Shown here piece by piece: positions 7,656 through 15,945 of a stretch of 26,454 nucleotides of DNA. Each line of letters opens with the position of its first letter. The first letter of the stretch is position 1. A program made the translations under genes and the position numbers. The DNA comes from DASZGL01 sp035938875. GTDB lineage: Bacteria > Chloroflexota > Dormibacteria > Aeolococcales > Aeolococcaceae. Location of the stretch: contig DASZGL010000034.1 in the NCBI GenBank assembly GCA_035938875.1, positions 1 to 26,454 of the forward strand, read 5' to 3'. The notes under the pieces were generated by a model. The model saw nothing but the letters and a program-made list of their open reading frames with translations. It ran no database searches and was not told where the DNA came from.

Positions 7656-7694
7656 GGTACCACTGACAGTACCTTGTTCTAGCCGTGGCGACAA
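7656..7694 (-). promoter_or_regulatory. Promoter and operator-like repeat of the first CBS gene
   Basis: Minus strand: -35 TTGTCG (7694-7689), spacer exactly 17 nt, -10 TACTGT (7671-7666). An inverted repeat GGTAC (7656-7660) / GTACC (7669-7673) covers the -10 and the start point, where a repressor could act. The leader of about 30 nt carries a strong AGGAGG. Confidence 0.55.
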
Positions 7695-7756
7695 CCCCAA
7701 TCGGGCATTCTGCTGCCGCAAGCGCCTCCGACAGAGGCAAATCTTGCGGTAAGGGG

Positions 7757-8155
7757 TCAGCTCGAGGCGGCGGCCAGCCTGTTCGACAGCCCCGCGCGGA
7801 CCACGTCGCGCATCGACACGACCCCGGCGAGGACGCCCTGCTCGTCGACGACGAGGAGGTGGCGGAAGTTGTTGCGCACCATCTCGTTGGCGGCGGTGTC
7901 CAGGTCCCAGGTGGTGGTCGCGGTGCGCGCCTCGAAGGTCATCGCCTCGCGCACCGGCGTGCTCGCCGGGTCCCGTCCGTCGCCGACGCAGCGCATGATG
8001 TCGCGCTCGGTGATGATCCCCGGGCCGGGGAGCTCGTCGTTGACGACCACGGCGGCGCCGACATGCCGGCTGATCATCAGTCGTGCCGCCTCGGCGACGG
8101 TGTGATCAGGCCTCACGGTGAGCAGGTTCTTCGCCATCGCGTCACGGACAAGCAT
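7757..8155 (-). CDS. Two-CBS-domain protein (second of the tandem pair)
   Basis: 132 aa. ATG 8155 with GGAGGG about 6 nt upstream. Two CBS repeats (about 4-60 and 69-125), with ITERDIMR and VSMRDVVRAG at their ends. The start MLVRDAMAKNLLTVRPDHTV is the classic beginning of a CBS-pair protein. It is cytoplasmic and probably a nucleotide-sensing regulatory module. It is transcribed from its own promoter and followed by the first CBS gene about 130 nt downstream, which also has its own promoter, so the two need not be co-regulated. Confidence 0.87.
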   Translation of the reverse strand: MLVRDAMAKNLLTVRPDHTVAEAARLMISRHVGAAVVVNDELPGPGIITERDIMRCVGDGRDPASTPVREAMTFEARTATTTWDLDTAANEMVRNNFRHLLVVDEQGVLAGVVSMRDVVRAGLSNRLAAASS

Positions 8156-8191
8156 CGACGGCCCTCCGTCCCACAGCCAACTCTTGCCTCG

Positions 8192-8220
8192 ACACTACGC
8201 CTCCCCGGTCGATGGGGCAA
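8192..8220 (-). promoter_or_regulatory. Promoter of the second CBS gene
   Basis: Minus strand: -35 TTGCCC (8220-8215), 17-nt spacer, -10 TAGTGT (8197-8192). The leader of about 30 nt leads to GGAGGG and ATG 8155. Confidence 0.5.
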
Positions 8221-8264
8221 GGGCATCGCGCCGCGACCGACGAGGTTCTGCGGCTCAGGCCGGG

Positions 8265-8783
8265 CTACGGGCCGACCGGTCCTGGCCCCGCCTCGGACCC
8301 CTCCGCCAACTGCCACATGGCGATGCGATTCGCGGCATTGCGCGAGACCCGGGCGAAATGGCCGGGGTCGACGCGGACGAAGAGTCCCCGGGCCGCGGCG
8401 TACACCGTGCCGTCGGAATCGCGCAACTCACCCTCGGTCCACACCTTGCGGCCCTCCGTGGAAACGATGCGGGCAACGGCGTCGACCTCCACCTCGAGCG
8501 GCAGCGGGCGGCGAAAGTCGATCTCCAGCCGGGCGGTGACCATCGGCGCGCCGAGGTGATAGAGGAGGAAGCCGAGCAGGTCGTCGAGGACCGCGGCGAC
8601 GATGCCACCGTGTGCCAGGCCAGGACCTCCCTCGTGGCGCTCCTCGAGCATGAAGCGACCGGCGACGCCGTCCTTTGTGGCGTGGCAGCGGAGGTGGAGG
8701 CCCGCCTGGTTGCGCGGGCCGCAGCCGAAACAGTTGGGCTGGTGCGCGGGCAGGTCGGTGCCGGGAGGAAACAGTGGGGGCAC
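8265..8783 (-). CDS. PaaI-type hotdog thioesterase with N-terminal CxxCG motif
   Basis: 172 aa from GTG 8783. The N-terminus has NCFGCGPRNQAGLHL (17-31), a Cys-pair segment that marks a subgroup of PaaI-like hotdog proteins. The hotdog signature LAHGGIVAAVLDDLLG is at 57-72 with the expected HGG and Asp. Likely a cytoplasmic acyl-CoA thioesterase; substrate unknown. The TACGAT -10 box (8797-8792) lies 8 nt before the GTG with no Shine-Dalgarno, so the mRNA is probably leaderless. It is divergent from the surface protein gene. Confidence 0.86.
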   Translation of the reverse strand: MPPLFPPGTDLPAHQPNCFGCGPRNQAGLHLRCHATKDGVAGRFMLEERHEGGPGLAHGGIVAAVLDDLLGFLLYHLGAPMVTARLEIDFRRPLPLEVEVDAVARIVSTEGRKVWTEGELRDSDGTVYAAARGLFVRVDPGHFARVSRNAANRIAMWQLAEGSEAGPGPVGP

Positions 8784-8791
8784 TGCCGAGG

Positions 8792-8797
8792 ATCGTA
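8792..8797 (-). promoter_or_regulatory. -10 box (TACGAT) of the second thioesterase gene
   Basis: Located 8 nt before GTG 8783; no -35 recognised. Leaderless layout. Confidence 0.42.
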
Positions 8798-8816
8798 GCG
8801 GCGAGGATCAAGCTGC

Positions 8817-8845
8817 TTGGCCGCCGGCGCCGCACGGGGTACTAT
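8817..8845 (+). promoter_or_regulatory. Promoter of the surface protein gene
   Basis: -35 TTGGCC (8817-8822), 17-nt spacer, -10 TACTAT (8840-8845). Predicted start near 8852, giving a leader of about 65 nt that contains two tandem hairpins. Confidence 0.55.
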
Positions 8846-8864
8846 CCGCCCACGGCTCCAGCCT

Positions 8865-8897
8865 GGCACTGCGGGTGCCTGGCCCATGCAGTGGGCC
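8865..8897 (+). promoter_or_regulatory. Two back-to-back perfect hairpins in the 5' leader
   Basis: GGCAC/GTGCC with loop TGCGG (8865-8879) is followed after 1 nt by GGCCCA/TGGGCC with loop TGCAG (8881-8897). No U-run follows, so this is not an intrinsic terminator. It could stabilise the mRNA or bind a protein. The spacing to the GAGAGGG ribosome-site candidate is about 5 nt. Confidence 0.45.
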
Positions 8898-8917
8898 GCC
8901 GTGAGAGGGCGTAGCGC

Positions 8918-9871
8918 GTGGCAAGTGGGGGGCCCCGCACCCCGGCGAAGCGACTGGCCGCCGTCGCCGTTTGCTTGGGCGTGGCTGCGACGGCGTATGC
9001 CGGTCTGTTCATGCCCGGGCGTGTCGGAGCGGCGTCGCCGCCGATCACGCCGCCACCGACCGGGCAGACCACCCTCGTGCTCAATCCGTCCTCGGGCAAC
9101 CCGGGCGACAGTTTCGCTGCGACCTACAACCCGCAGCCGTGTCCCAACAGCGGCACGGCTCAGTTTTCCGCGTTTGGCACGGTGAGCAACGTCACCTTCA
9201 CGGGGTGCCCGGTCTCGCAGGACATCACCGTGCCGCAGGACGCGGTCCCGGGAAGGCGCTACCCGGTGACGGCGTGCCTGGTGAGTGGCGGCCATAGCTG
9301 CAGCCTGGGGAAGTCGGTGGACTTCCGCGTCCTCGGCGGGCCGACTCCTTCGCCATCACCGACCTCCACCCCCACGCCGCCGCCCACGCCGACCCCGACG
9401 CCGAGCCCCACGCCTATTCCCACCGACGCGCCGCTGTCCCAGGTGCCGCCGGAGTCGGCCGCGCCGGATCCGCTGGTCTGTCCCGGCGGCCTGCTGGTCA
9501 CGCCACCGGCGACCACCTGCCCGACACCCACCGGGGAGGTCAAAGCCGTGGGACCGATCCTGCCGGTGAGCCCGCCAGGCAGCGGCTCGACACACACGGG
9601 GACAGTCGCCGGCATCGTGCTGACCTTCATCGCGCTGCTCATCGTCGCCCTGTTCTCCGCTTTTCTTGCTTCGCGAAAGCGCCGGCTCACCCAGCTTCCC
9701 TCGGCGCGACGCAGCCGATCGATCACCACGCCCACCGACCTGGCGGGCGGCGGCGTGGTGACCTGGCCCGGCTACACGGTCACCTCACCGCGCTCGCTGC
9801 GCGGCCGTTCTGTGGGCGGTTCACTGCCGCCGGCTGATGGACCGGGGCAGGGGCAGGCGCCGCAGACCTAA
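8918..9871 (+). CDS. Secreted, C-terminally membrane-anchored surface protein with Pro/Thr-rich stalk
   Basis: 317 aa from GTG 8918 (GAGAGGG about 9 nt upstream). Residues about 11-38 form a signal peptide or N-terminal anchor (basic RTPAKR, then a hydrophobic stretch ending AGAAS-like). Residues about 50-139 look like one Ig-like beta domain with four Cys (75, 97, 120, 128). Residues 141-170 are a PT/PTP repeat stalk. Residues 171-228 are Pro-rich with two Cys. A membrane helix lies at 229-251, followed by RKRR and a cytoplasmic tail of about 65 residues rich in Ser and Arg. The layout resembles a stalked wall or surface receptor or adhesin. No sortase LPXTG motif is present. Function unknown. 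Confidence 0.72.
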   Translation: MASGGPRTPAKRLAAVAVCLGVAATAYAGLFMPGRVGAASPPITPPPTGQTTLVLNPSSGNPGDSFAATYNPQPCPNSGTAQFSAFGTVSNVTFTGCPVSQDITVPQDAVPGRRYPVTACLVSGGHSCSLGKSVDFRVLGGPTPSPSPTSTPTPPPTPTPTPSPTPIPTDAPLSQVPPESAAPDPLVCPGGLLVTPPATTCPTPTGEVKAVGPILPVSPPGSGSTHTGTVAGIVLTFIALLIVALFSAFLASRKRRLTQLPSARRSRSITTPTDLAGGGVVTWPGYTVTSPRSLRGRSVGGSLPPADGPGQGQAPQT

Positions 9872-10003
9872 CGCTGGGCATCGACACATCGGCCGAACGC
9901 TGGGTGTGCGTCGCGATCGGTCGACGTCGGAGAGCATCCTCGGCGGCAAACACGCTAGTGTCCCGCCGCGCTGAGAGCGTCTGGGGGGCAAACTGGGAGT
10001 TCC
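9872..10003 (+). promoter_or_regulatory. Intergenic region with -10 candidate for the flavoprotein gene
   Basis: TAGTGT at 9956-9961 could start a leader of about 36 nt that ends with GGGAG 4 nt before ATG 10004. No good -35 is seen. A short direct repeat AACGCTGGG occurs at both ends of the first 35 nt. Nothing else recognised. Confidence 0.35.
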
Positions 10004-10762
10004 ATGGATCCCGAAAAGTTCGCCACGGGGACGCTGACGGAGAGGCGCGACCTCGCCCACGACCTGTGGATCATCAAGGTCAAGCCGGAATGCGAGCTCA
10101 GCTTCCGGCCGGGGCAGTACGCGACCGTCGGCGTCCAGGTCAACGGCAAGCTCGTCGAGCGCCCCTACTCGATCGTCTCGTCGCCCGAGGAGCCGGAGCT
10201 GGAGCTGTTCATCGAGCTGGTTCCCGAGGGTGACCTCACCCCGCACCTCTACGAGCTGGGACAGGGTGCCGAGGTGGTGCTACGGCGCAAGACCAAGGGT
10301 CTGTTCCTCAAGGAGGCCCCGGTCGAGGCGCAGGACCATCTCTTCGTCGCCACCGTCACCGGCATCGCCCCGTTCACCAGCATCCTGCGCGTCCTCGCCC
10401 GGCGCTGGCGCGACGGCCAGTGGAACACCGACCGGCGCATCGCCCTGCTGCTGGGCGCCAGCCGTGCGCACGAGTTCGGCTACCTCGAGGAGATGCGCGC
10501 GCTGGAAGCCGAGCTCCCCTGGTTCGCCTTCATCCCCACCGTCAGCCGGCCCTGGGAGTCACCCGAATGGGTGGGAGAGACGGGGCGCGTCGAGGATGTG
10601 CTGCGCAAGCATGCCGACGGCCTGGGCATGGAGCCGGGCAGTGGCGGCGTCTTCCTCTGCGGCCACCCGGAGATGATCCACAACGCCCGCTTGATCATGC
10701 AGCGCCGCGGCTACGACGACAAGGCGATCCGCGAGGAGCAGTACTGGCCCGAGGGCAAGTAA
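10004..10762 (+). CDS. Ferredoxin/flavodoxin-NADP+ reductase-like flavoprotein
   Basis: 252 aa. The N-terminal FAD-binding barrel has RPGQYATVG (35-43) and RPYSIVSS (53-60), which contact FAD. The C-terminal nucleotide-binding half has TVTGIAPFTSILR (117-129), the NADP-binding LLLGASR (148-154), and FLCGHPEMI (217-225). It ends with aromatic Tyr247-Trp248, like Fpr enzymes. No 2Fe-2S cysteine cluster follows, so it is a simple FNR moving electrons between NADPH and a ferredoxin or flavodoxin. It stands 50 nt upstream of aceE on the same strand. A link between the two, such as balancing reducing equivalents, is possible but not shown. Confidence 0.88.
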   Translation: MDPEKFATGTLTERRDLAHDLWIIKVKPECELSFRPGQYATVGVQVNGKLVERPYSIVSSPEEPELELFIELVPEGDLTPHLYELGQGAEVVLRRKTKGLFLKEAPVEAQDHLFVATVTGIAPFTSILRVLARRWRDGQWNTDRRIALLLGASRAHEFGYLEEMRALEAELPWFAFIPTVSRPWESPEWVGETGRVEDVLRKHADGLGMEPGSGGVFLCGHPEMIHNARLIMQRRGYDDKAIREEQYWPEGK

Positions 10763-10797
10763 GCGGGGCGGTTCCGGACCCTGCAGAGCATCGCGCC

Positions 10798-10803
10798 TAG
10801 AAT
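10798..10803 (+). promoter_or_regulatory. -10 box (TAGAAT) of aceE
   Basis: Located 9 nt before ATG 10813. No Shine-Dalgarno lies in the gap, so a leaderless transcript is likely in addition to any read-through from the flavoprotein gene. Confidence 0.45.
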
Positions 10804-10812
10804 CGATGGGCG

Positions 10813-13494
10813 ATGAACTTCGACGGTCTGACCACCCAGCTTCCCGACATCGACCCCGACGAGACCGCGGAATGGCTCGAGTCACTCGACCAGGTCCTCG
10901 CGGTCGAGGGACGGACGCGTGCCAGGTACCTGATCACCCGCCTGCTGGAGCGGGCGCGCGCGCAACAGGTCGGCCTGCCGTCGATGGTGTCGACGGATTA
11001 CATCAACACCATCGCCCCCGACCAGGAGCCGTGGTTCCCCGGCGACGAGGAGATGGAGCGCCGCATTCGCCGCATCGTGCGCTGGAACGCAGCGGTCATG
11101 GTCACCCGGGCCAACAAGAAGTCGGAGGGCATCGGCGGTCACCTCTCGACGTACGCCTCATCGGCATCGCTCTACGAGGTGGGCTTCAACCACTTCTTCC
11201 AGGGCAAGGACGACGGGCGCAGCGGTGACCAGGTCTACTACCAGGGACACGCCGCACCGGGGATCTATGCGCACGCCTTCCTCGAGGGCCGGCTGACCGA
11301 AGCGCAGCTCGACAACTTCCGCATGGAGAGCGGCGGCAACGGGTTGAGCTCCTATCCGCATCCGCGGTTGATGCCCGACTTCTGGGAGTTCCCCAGCGTC
11401 TCCATGGGAATCGCTCCGCTCAACGCCATCTATCAGGCCCGATTCAACCGCTACCTCCTGCACCGGCGCATCGCCGACACCAGTGAATCGCGCGTCTGGT
11501 GCTTCGTCGGTGACGGTGAATGCGACGAGCCCGAGGCGCTGGGCGCGCTGGGACTGGCAGCACGTGAGCAACTCGACAACCTCATCTTCGTCGTCAGCTG
11601 CAACCTGCAACGACTCGATGGCCCGGTGCGCGGCGACGGCAAGATCATCCAGGAGCTCGAAGCGGTCTTCCGCGGCGCCGGCTGGAATGTCATCAAGGTG
11701 ATCTGGGGCCGGGAATGGGACGAGCTTCTCGCCCGCGACGTCGACGGCGTGCTGGTCAACAAGATGAACACCACCGTCGACGGCGAGTTCCAGAAGTATG
11801 CGACTGAAACTGGCGCCTACATCCGTGAGCACTTCTTCGGTCCCGACCCGCGGCTGCGCAAGCTCGCCGATCATCTGTCCGACGATGACCTGCGCAAGCT
11901 GCGGCGCGGCGGCCACGACTATCGCAAGCTCTACGCGGCGTACAAGCTGGCCACCGAGTACGAAGGCGCACCCACGGTCATCCTCGCCCACACCATCAAG
12001 GGCTGGACGCTGGGAGCGGACTTCGAGGCGCGCAACGCCACGCACCAGATCAAGAAGATGAGCGAGGCTGAGCTCAAGGCGTTCCGTGACACCCTCGAGC
12101 TGCCCATAGCCGACAAGCAGCTGGAGCAGGGCGTGCCGCCCTATTACCATCCCGGAGCCGACTCGCCGGAGGTGGAGTACCTGCACGTCCGCCGCCGCAT
12201 CCTCGACGGTCCGGTGCCGAGACGCGTGGTGCGCGCCAAGGAGCTGACGCCTCCTGGCGACGCACCGTACGCCGAGCTCATCGCCGGCAGTGGGGGCCGC
12301 GCCGCGTCGACGACGATGGCCTTCGCCGGCCTCCTCCGCGCGCTGCTGCGCGACAAGGGCATCGGCCGTCGGATCGTCCCGATCATCCCCGACGAGGCGC
12401 GTACCTTCGGCATGGACGCGCTCTTCCGAGAGGTGAAGATCTACGCGCCGTTCGGGCAGAAGTACGAGCCCGTCGATGCCCAGATGCTGCTCTCCTACAC
12501 CGAGGCGAGCGACGGCCAGCTGCTCGAGGAGGGCATCACCGAGGCGGGCTCGATGGCCAGCTTCACCGCCGCGGGCACGGCGTACGCGACGCACGGCGAG
12601 CCCATGATCCCCTTCTACATCTTCTACTCGATGTTTGGTTTTCAGCGCGTCGGCGACCTGGTGTGGGCGTTCGGCGACGCCCGGGGTCGCGGTTTTCTGC
12701 TCGGCGCCACGGCGGGGCGCACCACGCTCAACGGCGAGGGACTACAGCACGAGGACGGCCACAGCCACATCCTCTTCAGCGTCGTCCCCAACGTGCGTGC
12801 ATACGACCCGGCGTTCGCCTACGAGCTGGCGACCATCGTCCGCGACGGCCTGCAGCGGATGTACGCCGACAACGAGGACGTCTTCTACTACATCACCCTG
12901 TACAACGAGAACTACGCCATGCCGCCGATGCAGGCGGGCATCGGCGACGGCATCCTTCGCGGTTTGTACCTCTACAAGCCCGCTGCGGAGAAGCGTGCGC
13001 ACCACGCACGGATCCTTGCCTCAGGGACGGCGATGATGGCCGCGCTCGAGGCCCAGTCCATGCTGGCCGACAAGCACGACGTCGCCGCCGATGTGTGGAG
13101 CGCCACCAGCTTCCCCCTGCTGCGCAACGACGCCCTCGAGGTCGAGCGGTGGAACCGGCTCCATCCCACCGAGAAGCCACGCACCGCCTACATCACCGAG
13201 CAGCTCGGCGGCAGCGACGGTCCCATCGTCGCCGTCACCGACTACATGAAGTCGGTCCCCGACATGGTGTCACGCTTCGTTCCCGGTCCCTTCATCCCCC
13301 TGGGTACCGACGGATACGGCCGCAGCGACACTCGCCCGGCGCTGCGCCGCCACTTCGAGACCGACGCCGCGCACGTCACCGTGGCCACCCTGCAGGGCCT
13401 GGCGCTGCAGGGCGACCTCGTCAGCGCGGAGGTCGCCGAGGCGATCGACCTCTACGGCATCGGCACCGAGCTGCCCGACCCGCGGCTGCGCTGA
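10813..13494 (+). CDS. aceE: Pyruvate dehydrogenase E1 component, homodimeric type
   Basis: 893 aa, full family length. This thiamine-diphosphate enzyme decarboxylates pyruvate and passes the acetyl group to E2 lipoyl domains. The N-terminal region has SMVSTDYINTI and SHASSA-like SLYEVGFNHFF segments. The TPP/Mg motif runs from GDGECDEPE (233-241) to CNLQRLDG (263-270). The middle domain has AGTAYATHGEPMIPFYIFYSMFGFQRVGDLVW and GATAGRTTLNGEGLQHEDGHSH (substrate channel His). The C-terminal domain ends with TDGYGRSDTRPALRRHFE. No aceF or lpd is nearby, so the other subunits lie elsewhere. The last 43 nt overlap the end of the convergent hydrolase gene. Confidence 0.96.
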   Translation: MNFDGLTTQLPDIDPDETAEWLESLDQVLAVEGRTRARYLITRLLERARAQQVGLPSMVSTDYINTIAPDQEPWFPGDEEMERRIRRIVRWNAAVMVTRANKKSEGIGGHLSTYASSASLYEVGFNHFFQGKDDGRSGDQVYYQGHAAPGIYAHAFLEGRLTEAQLDNFRMESGGNGLSSYPHPRLMPDFWEFPSVSMGIAPLNAIYQARFNRYLLHRRIADTSESRVWCFVGDGECDEPEALGALGLAAREQLDNLIFVVSCNLQRLDGPVRGDGKIIQELEAVFRGAGWNVIKVIWGREWDELLARDVDGVLVNKMNTTVDGEFQKYATETGAYIREHFFGPDPRLRKLADHLSDDDLRKLRRGGHDYRKLYAAYKLATEYEGAPTVILAHTIKGWTLGADFEARNATHQIKKMSEAELKAFRDTLELPIADKQLEQGVPPYYHPGADSPEVEYLHVRRRILDGPVPRRVVRAKELTPPGDAPYAELIAGSGGRAASTTMAFAGLLRALLRDKGIGRRIVPIIPDEARTFGMDALFREVKIYAPFGQKYEPVDAQMLLSYTEASDGQLLEEGITEAGSMASFTAAGTAYATHGEPMIPFYIFYSMFGFQRVGDLVWAFGDARGRGFLLGATAGRTTLNGEGLQHEDGHSHILFSVVPNVRAYDPAFAYELATIVRDGLQRMYADNEDVFYYITLYNENYAMPPMQAGIGDGILRGLYLYKPAAEKRAHHARILASGTAMMAALEAQSMLADKHDVAADVWSATSFPLLRNDALEVERWNRLHPTEKPRTAYITEQLGGSDGPIVAVTDYMKSVPDMVSRFVPGPFIPLGTDGYGRSDTRPALRRHFETDAAHVTVATLQGLALQGDLVSAEVAEAIDLYGIGTELPDPRLR

Positions 13495-15920
13495 GCCTCG
13501 CCGCGCCGGCGGCGGAGCAGCAGCGCCAGGAGCGGGAGACCGAGCAGCGGCCAGCCGGGTGACGCGGCGGGAGCGGCGGTGTCGGGGATACCGATGAGCA
13601 GGCCGCCGGGCAGAGCCTCGGCGACGAGGCGGCCTTGGGCACCACCGCATCCGGCGAGGGTGACCTTCACAGGACCGTCGGAGGTGATGTTGAGCTTGGC
13701 GTTGCAGTCGACGTGGGCGCGTCGCGGGTCGACGACAACGGTGGCGATGTTGGTCGCGGTGATGTCGAGCGTATCGGCAACAGGCGTGGCGGGAAGAGGG
13801 CCCCAGGACTGCTTGGTGCTGGCGTAGGCGATCGCGGGGATGTTGCCGCCGGTGAGCACGCCGACGCCTGGTTGAGTCCCCGAAGGCGCCGGATCACCGA
13901 CACCGAATCCCTCGGAGCGCACATCGATGCGGCCGCGCGGCGCCGCTCCGCTGCCGTCGCGCAGATGCAGCCCCGACAGCCAGTAGGCGTGGTCCGCGGT
14001 GGTGCCGTCCTGGGGGAAGTCCATGGTGGGGTTGACCACGTAGGTGACGTGCGCGGGGTTGCGATCGACCCGGGTGGTGCCGAGGAAGTCGGCGGCGGGC
14101 TGGAACTGGTCGTTGATCGCCAGGCCGAGGTGATCGCCTGGGGTGAAGACGTCGAATTCATAGCGATAACCGAGCGCGTCGAAGCCCTGCGACTGCTTTG
14201 TGGTGCCGGCGATGGGCACCAGCTCGTCGGTGGCCTCGACCCAGATGAGGAAGGGGATGTTGCGCAGCGAATCGAGCATGTTGAAGGTGTTGGACTGCGC
14301 GCCTCCCGTCGGGTCTGCAGGAGGAACCCAGATGCCCAACCCTGGTGGGCCCACCGTCGGCTGCGCCTTGGCGAACAGGTCGGGGAACTGGGTGGCCAGC
14401 TTGTAGGTCGCATAGCCGCCCATCGAGTAGCCGGTGATCACCGTCCAGTCGGGATCGAGGTGATAACGCGCGGCGACGTCGGCCCACATCTCAAAGGTGT
14501 CGGCGCCGGCCTGGTCGTAGTACCAGCCGTCGGGACCGCGACCTTCGGCGGTGATGACCAGTGATCCGGTGCCCCGGTCGCCGAACTGTGACTGGTTGCG
14601 GCTGCCCAGGTACTGGTTGTAGTTGGCTGACAGTGAATGGAGCAGTAGCGTCAACCCGTACCCGCTCTTCGGTGGCGTCTTCTTGGGCACGTAGACGGCG
14701 TACGGCTGCAGACGGCCGCGCAGCTCGCCGAGACATGCCGAGCTGACCCCGCAGGCGACGCTGTAGTCGGCGCCCTGCTTGGTCTCGAAGTGACTCGCCA
14801 TGATGCGATCGATCGGACCGGTGGTGGGGATCATGCTGTCGTCGGTGACGGCCTTCGCCAGCTTGTTGAAGTCGACGTCGTCGTGGAATGAGCTGATGTC
14901 ACCGCCGGCCAGCGCAGTCCCCTGGGCGCGGTCGCGCCACCAGGAGGGGTTGCTCGAGGTGCCGGCGACGTCACCGACGTTGGGGATCGGCTCGTTGTGA
15001 CGGAAGGCGACGTTGAAGAAGGCGCTGGGTGCCTGCAGCGTCCCCGCGCCGCCGGGATGCGTGGCGTCGGCGCTGAACTGCGGCAGCAGGTAGCGATTGT
15101 TGGCGACATCCCACAGACCCACTCCGGCGGCGAACCGCACCACGCCGCCAGGAGTCCAATCGCTGTGTGGAACCAGGACTTGGATCTGACGGCGTAGCGT
15201 GTCGACCTGGACAGCGGGCGCCGCCTTACCCACCGTCACACCAGCCGCGTCGAGCAGATCCGCGGTGCTGCCGTGCACCGTGAGGAACAGCTGCCCAGGC
15301 GCACGGGTGTTGGCGCCGTGCGGCAGAGGCACGGGCGCGCCCGTGCCGCCGATGACGATGGTCGTCGCCACCAGCGACGCATCCTGCAGCGTGTTCAGCG
15401 TGATGCGAAACGCCGTCGAGCCCGCCAGCGGCTTGACGCGCAGCTCGACGAGGTCGGCGGCGTTGTTTGCGTACACCGCTGATGTCGGATACGTGTACGT
15501 GCCGTTGGGCCTGGAGAAGAGGTCCCCGTCCGCCGAGTTGCCGCCGGGATCTCGTCGCGGATCGTTGGGATCGGCCTGCTGGCCGTTGGCGCCGTGGTCG
15601 TCGTAGAGGAAGTCCTGGTAGAGGTACTCGCCGCCGCGGTAGGCGCTTGCCCCCGAGACGAGTATGGGCGGCGCCTTCCAGACCCCGGCGTTGCTGAGCT
15701 GCGGGGCTTGGGCCGGTGAGGCGTAGAGGATGTCCGGGCCCGGCCGCGGCCCGGTGCCGTGGTAGAGGGAGCCGCTGTCAGCCCTGGCCCCGGTGGAGTT
15801 GAGCGTCAGGGCGGCGGCGAGGCCGAGGCCGGTGGCGAGCAGGCGGCGCGATCGGGTCAGCGTCTGTTCCTCCTTGCCCCCCCGCCTCTGTAGACGGGCG
15901 CGATGCCGCCGGAATTGCAC
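13452..15920 (-). CDS. Large secreted alpha/beta hydrolase (esterase/peptidase-like) with N-terminal beta domain
   Basis: 822 aa from GTG 15920, or 802 aa if translation starts at CTG 15860, which has AGGAGG 8 nt upstream. A signal peptide is clear: SRR, hydrophobic LLATGLGLAAALTL, cleavage after GARA. Residues about 75-260 form a beta-rich domain resembling the glucodextranase C-terminal binding module (YLYQDFLYDDHG...TYTYPTS). Residues about 370-620 carry the hydrolase: GYSMGG with Ser499, ATDELVP with a likely Asp, and GDHLGL with a likely His. The C-terminus has a Pro/Ala stretch, GWPLLGLPLLALLL and RRRR, a membrane/sorting-like tail. Substrate unknown. It is divergent from the cupin gene. 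Confidence 0.83.
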   Translation of the reverse strand: MQFRRHRARLQRRGGKEEQTLTRSRRLLATGLGLAAALTLNSTGARADSGSLYHGTGPRPGPDILYASPAQAPQLSNAGVWKAPPILVSGASAYRGGEYLYQDFLYDDHGANGQQADPNDPRRDPGGNSADGDLFSRPNGTYTYPTSAVYANNAADLVELRVKPLAGSTAFRITLNTLQDASLVATTIVIGGTGAPVPLPHGANTRAPGQLFLTVHGSTADLLDAAGVTVGKAAPAVQVDTLRRQIQVLVPHSDWTPGGVVRFAAGVGLWDVANNRYLLPQFSADATHPGGAGTLQAPSAFFNVAFRHNEPIPNVGDVAGTSSNPSWWRDRAQGTALAGGDISSFHDDVDFNKLAKAVTDDSMIPTTGPIDRIMASHFETKQGADYSVACGVSSACLGELRGRLQPYAVYVPKKTPPKSGYGLTLLLHSLSANYNQYLGSRNQSQFGDRGTGSLVITAEGRGPDGWYYDQAGADTFEMWADVAARYHLDPDWTVITGYSMGGYATYKLATQFPDLFAKAQPTVGPPGLGIWVPPADPTGGAQSNTFNMLDSLRNIPFLIWVEATDELVPIAGTTKQSQGFDALGYRYEFDVFTPGDHLGLAINDQFQPAADFLGTTRVDRNPAHVTYVVNPTMDFPQDGTTADHAYWLSGLHLRDGSGAAPRGRIDVRSEGFGVGDPAPSGTQPGVGVLTGGNIPAIAYASTKQSWGPLPATPVADTLDITATNIATVVVDPRRAHVDCNAKLNITSDGPVKVTLAGCGGAQGRLVAEALPGGLLIGIPDTAAPAASPGWPLLGLPLLALLLRRRRGEAQRSRGSGSSVPMP

Positions 15921-15929
15921 TCGCGCGGC

Positions 15930-15939
15930 ACGCTATGGT
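15930..15939. promoter_or_regulatory. Overlapping divergent -10 boxes of the hydrolase and cupin genes
   Basis: Plus: TATGGT (15934-15939), 6 nt before the cupin GTG 15946. Minus: TAGCGT (15935-15930), 9 nt before GTG 15920. The two boxes share bases, so the genes would compete for polymerase. If the hydrolase starts at CTG 15860, the minus transcript has a leader of about 60 nt with AGGAGG. Confidence 0.4.
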
Positions 15940-15945
15940 TCGCCC

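Noticed and set aside
9340..9430. Short tandem CCGACGCC-like repeats considered as CRISPR or VNTR
   Set aside because: They encode the Pro/Thr stalk of the surface protein and have no spacers.
11158..12594. 478-aa minus-strand frame opposite aceE
   Set aside because: Antisense shadow of a full-length, well-conserved enzyme.
13635..15606. Long plus-strand open frames across the hydrolase gene
   Set aside because: They are high-GC antisense shadows with arginine-, alanine- and valine-rich translations and no domains; the minus-strand protein has a signal peptide and catalytic motifs.
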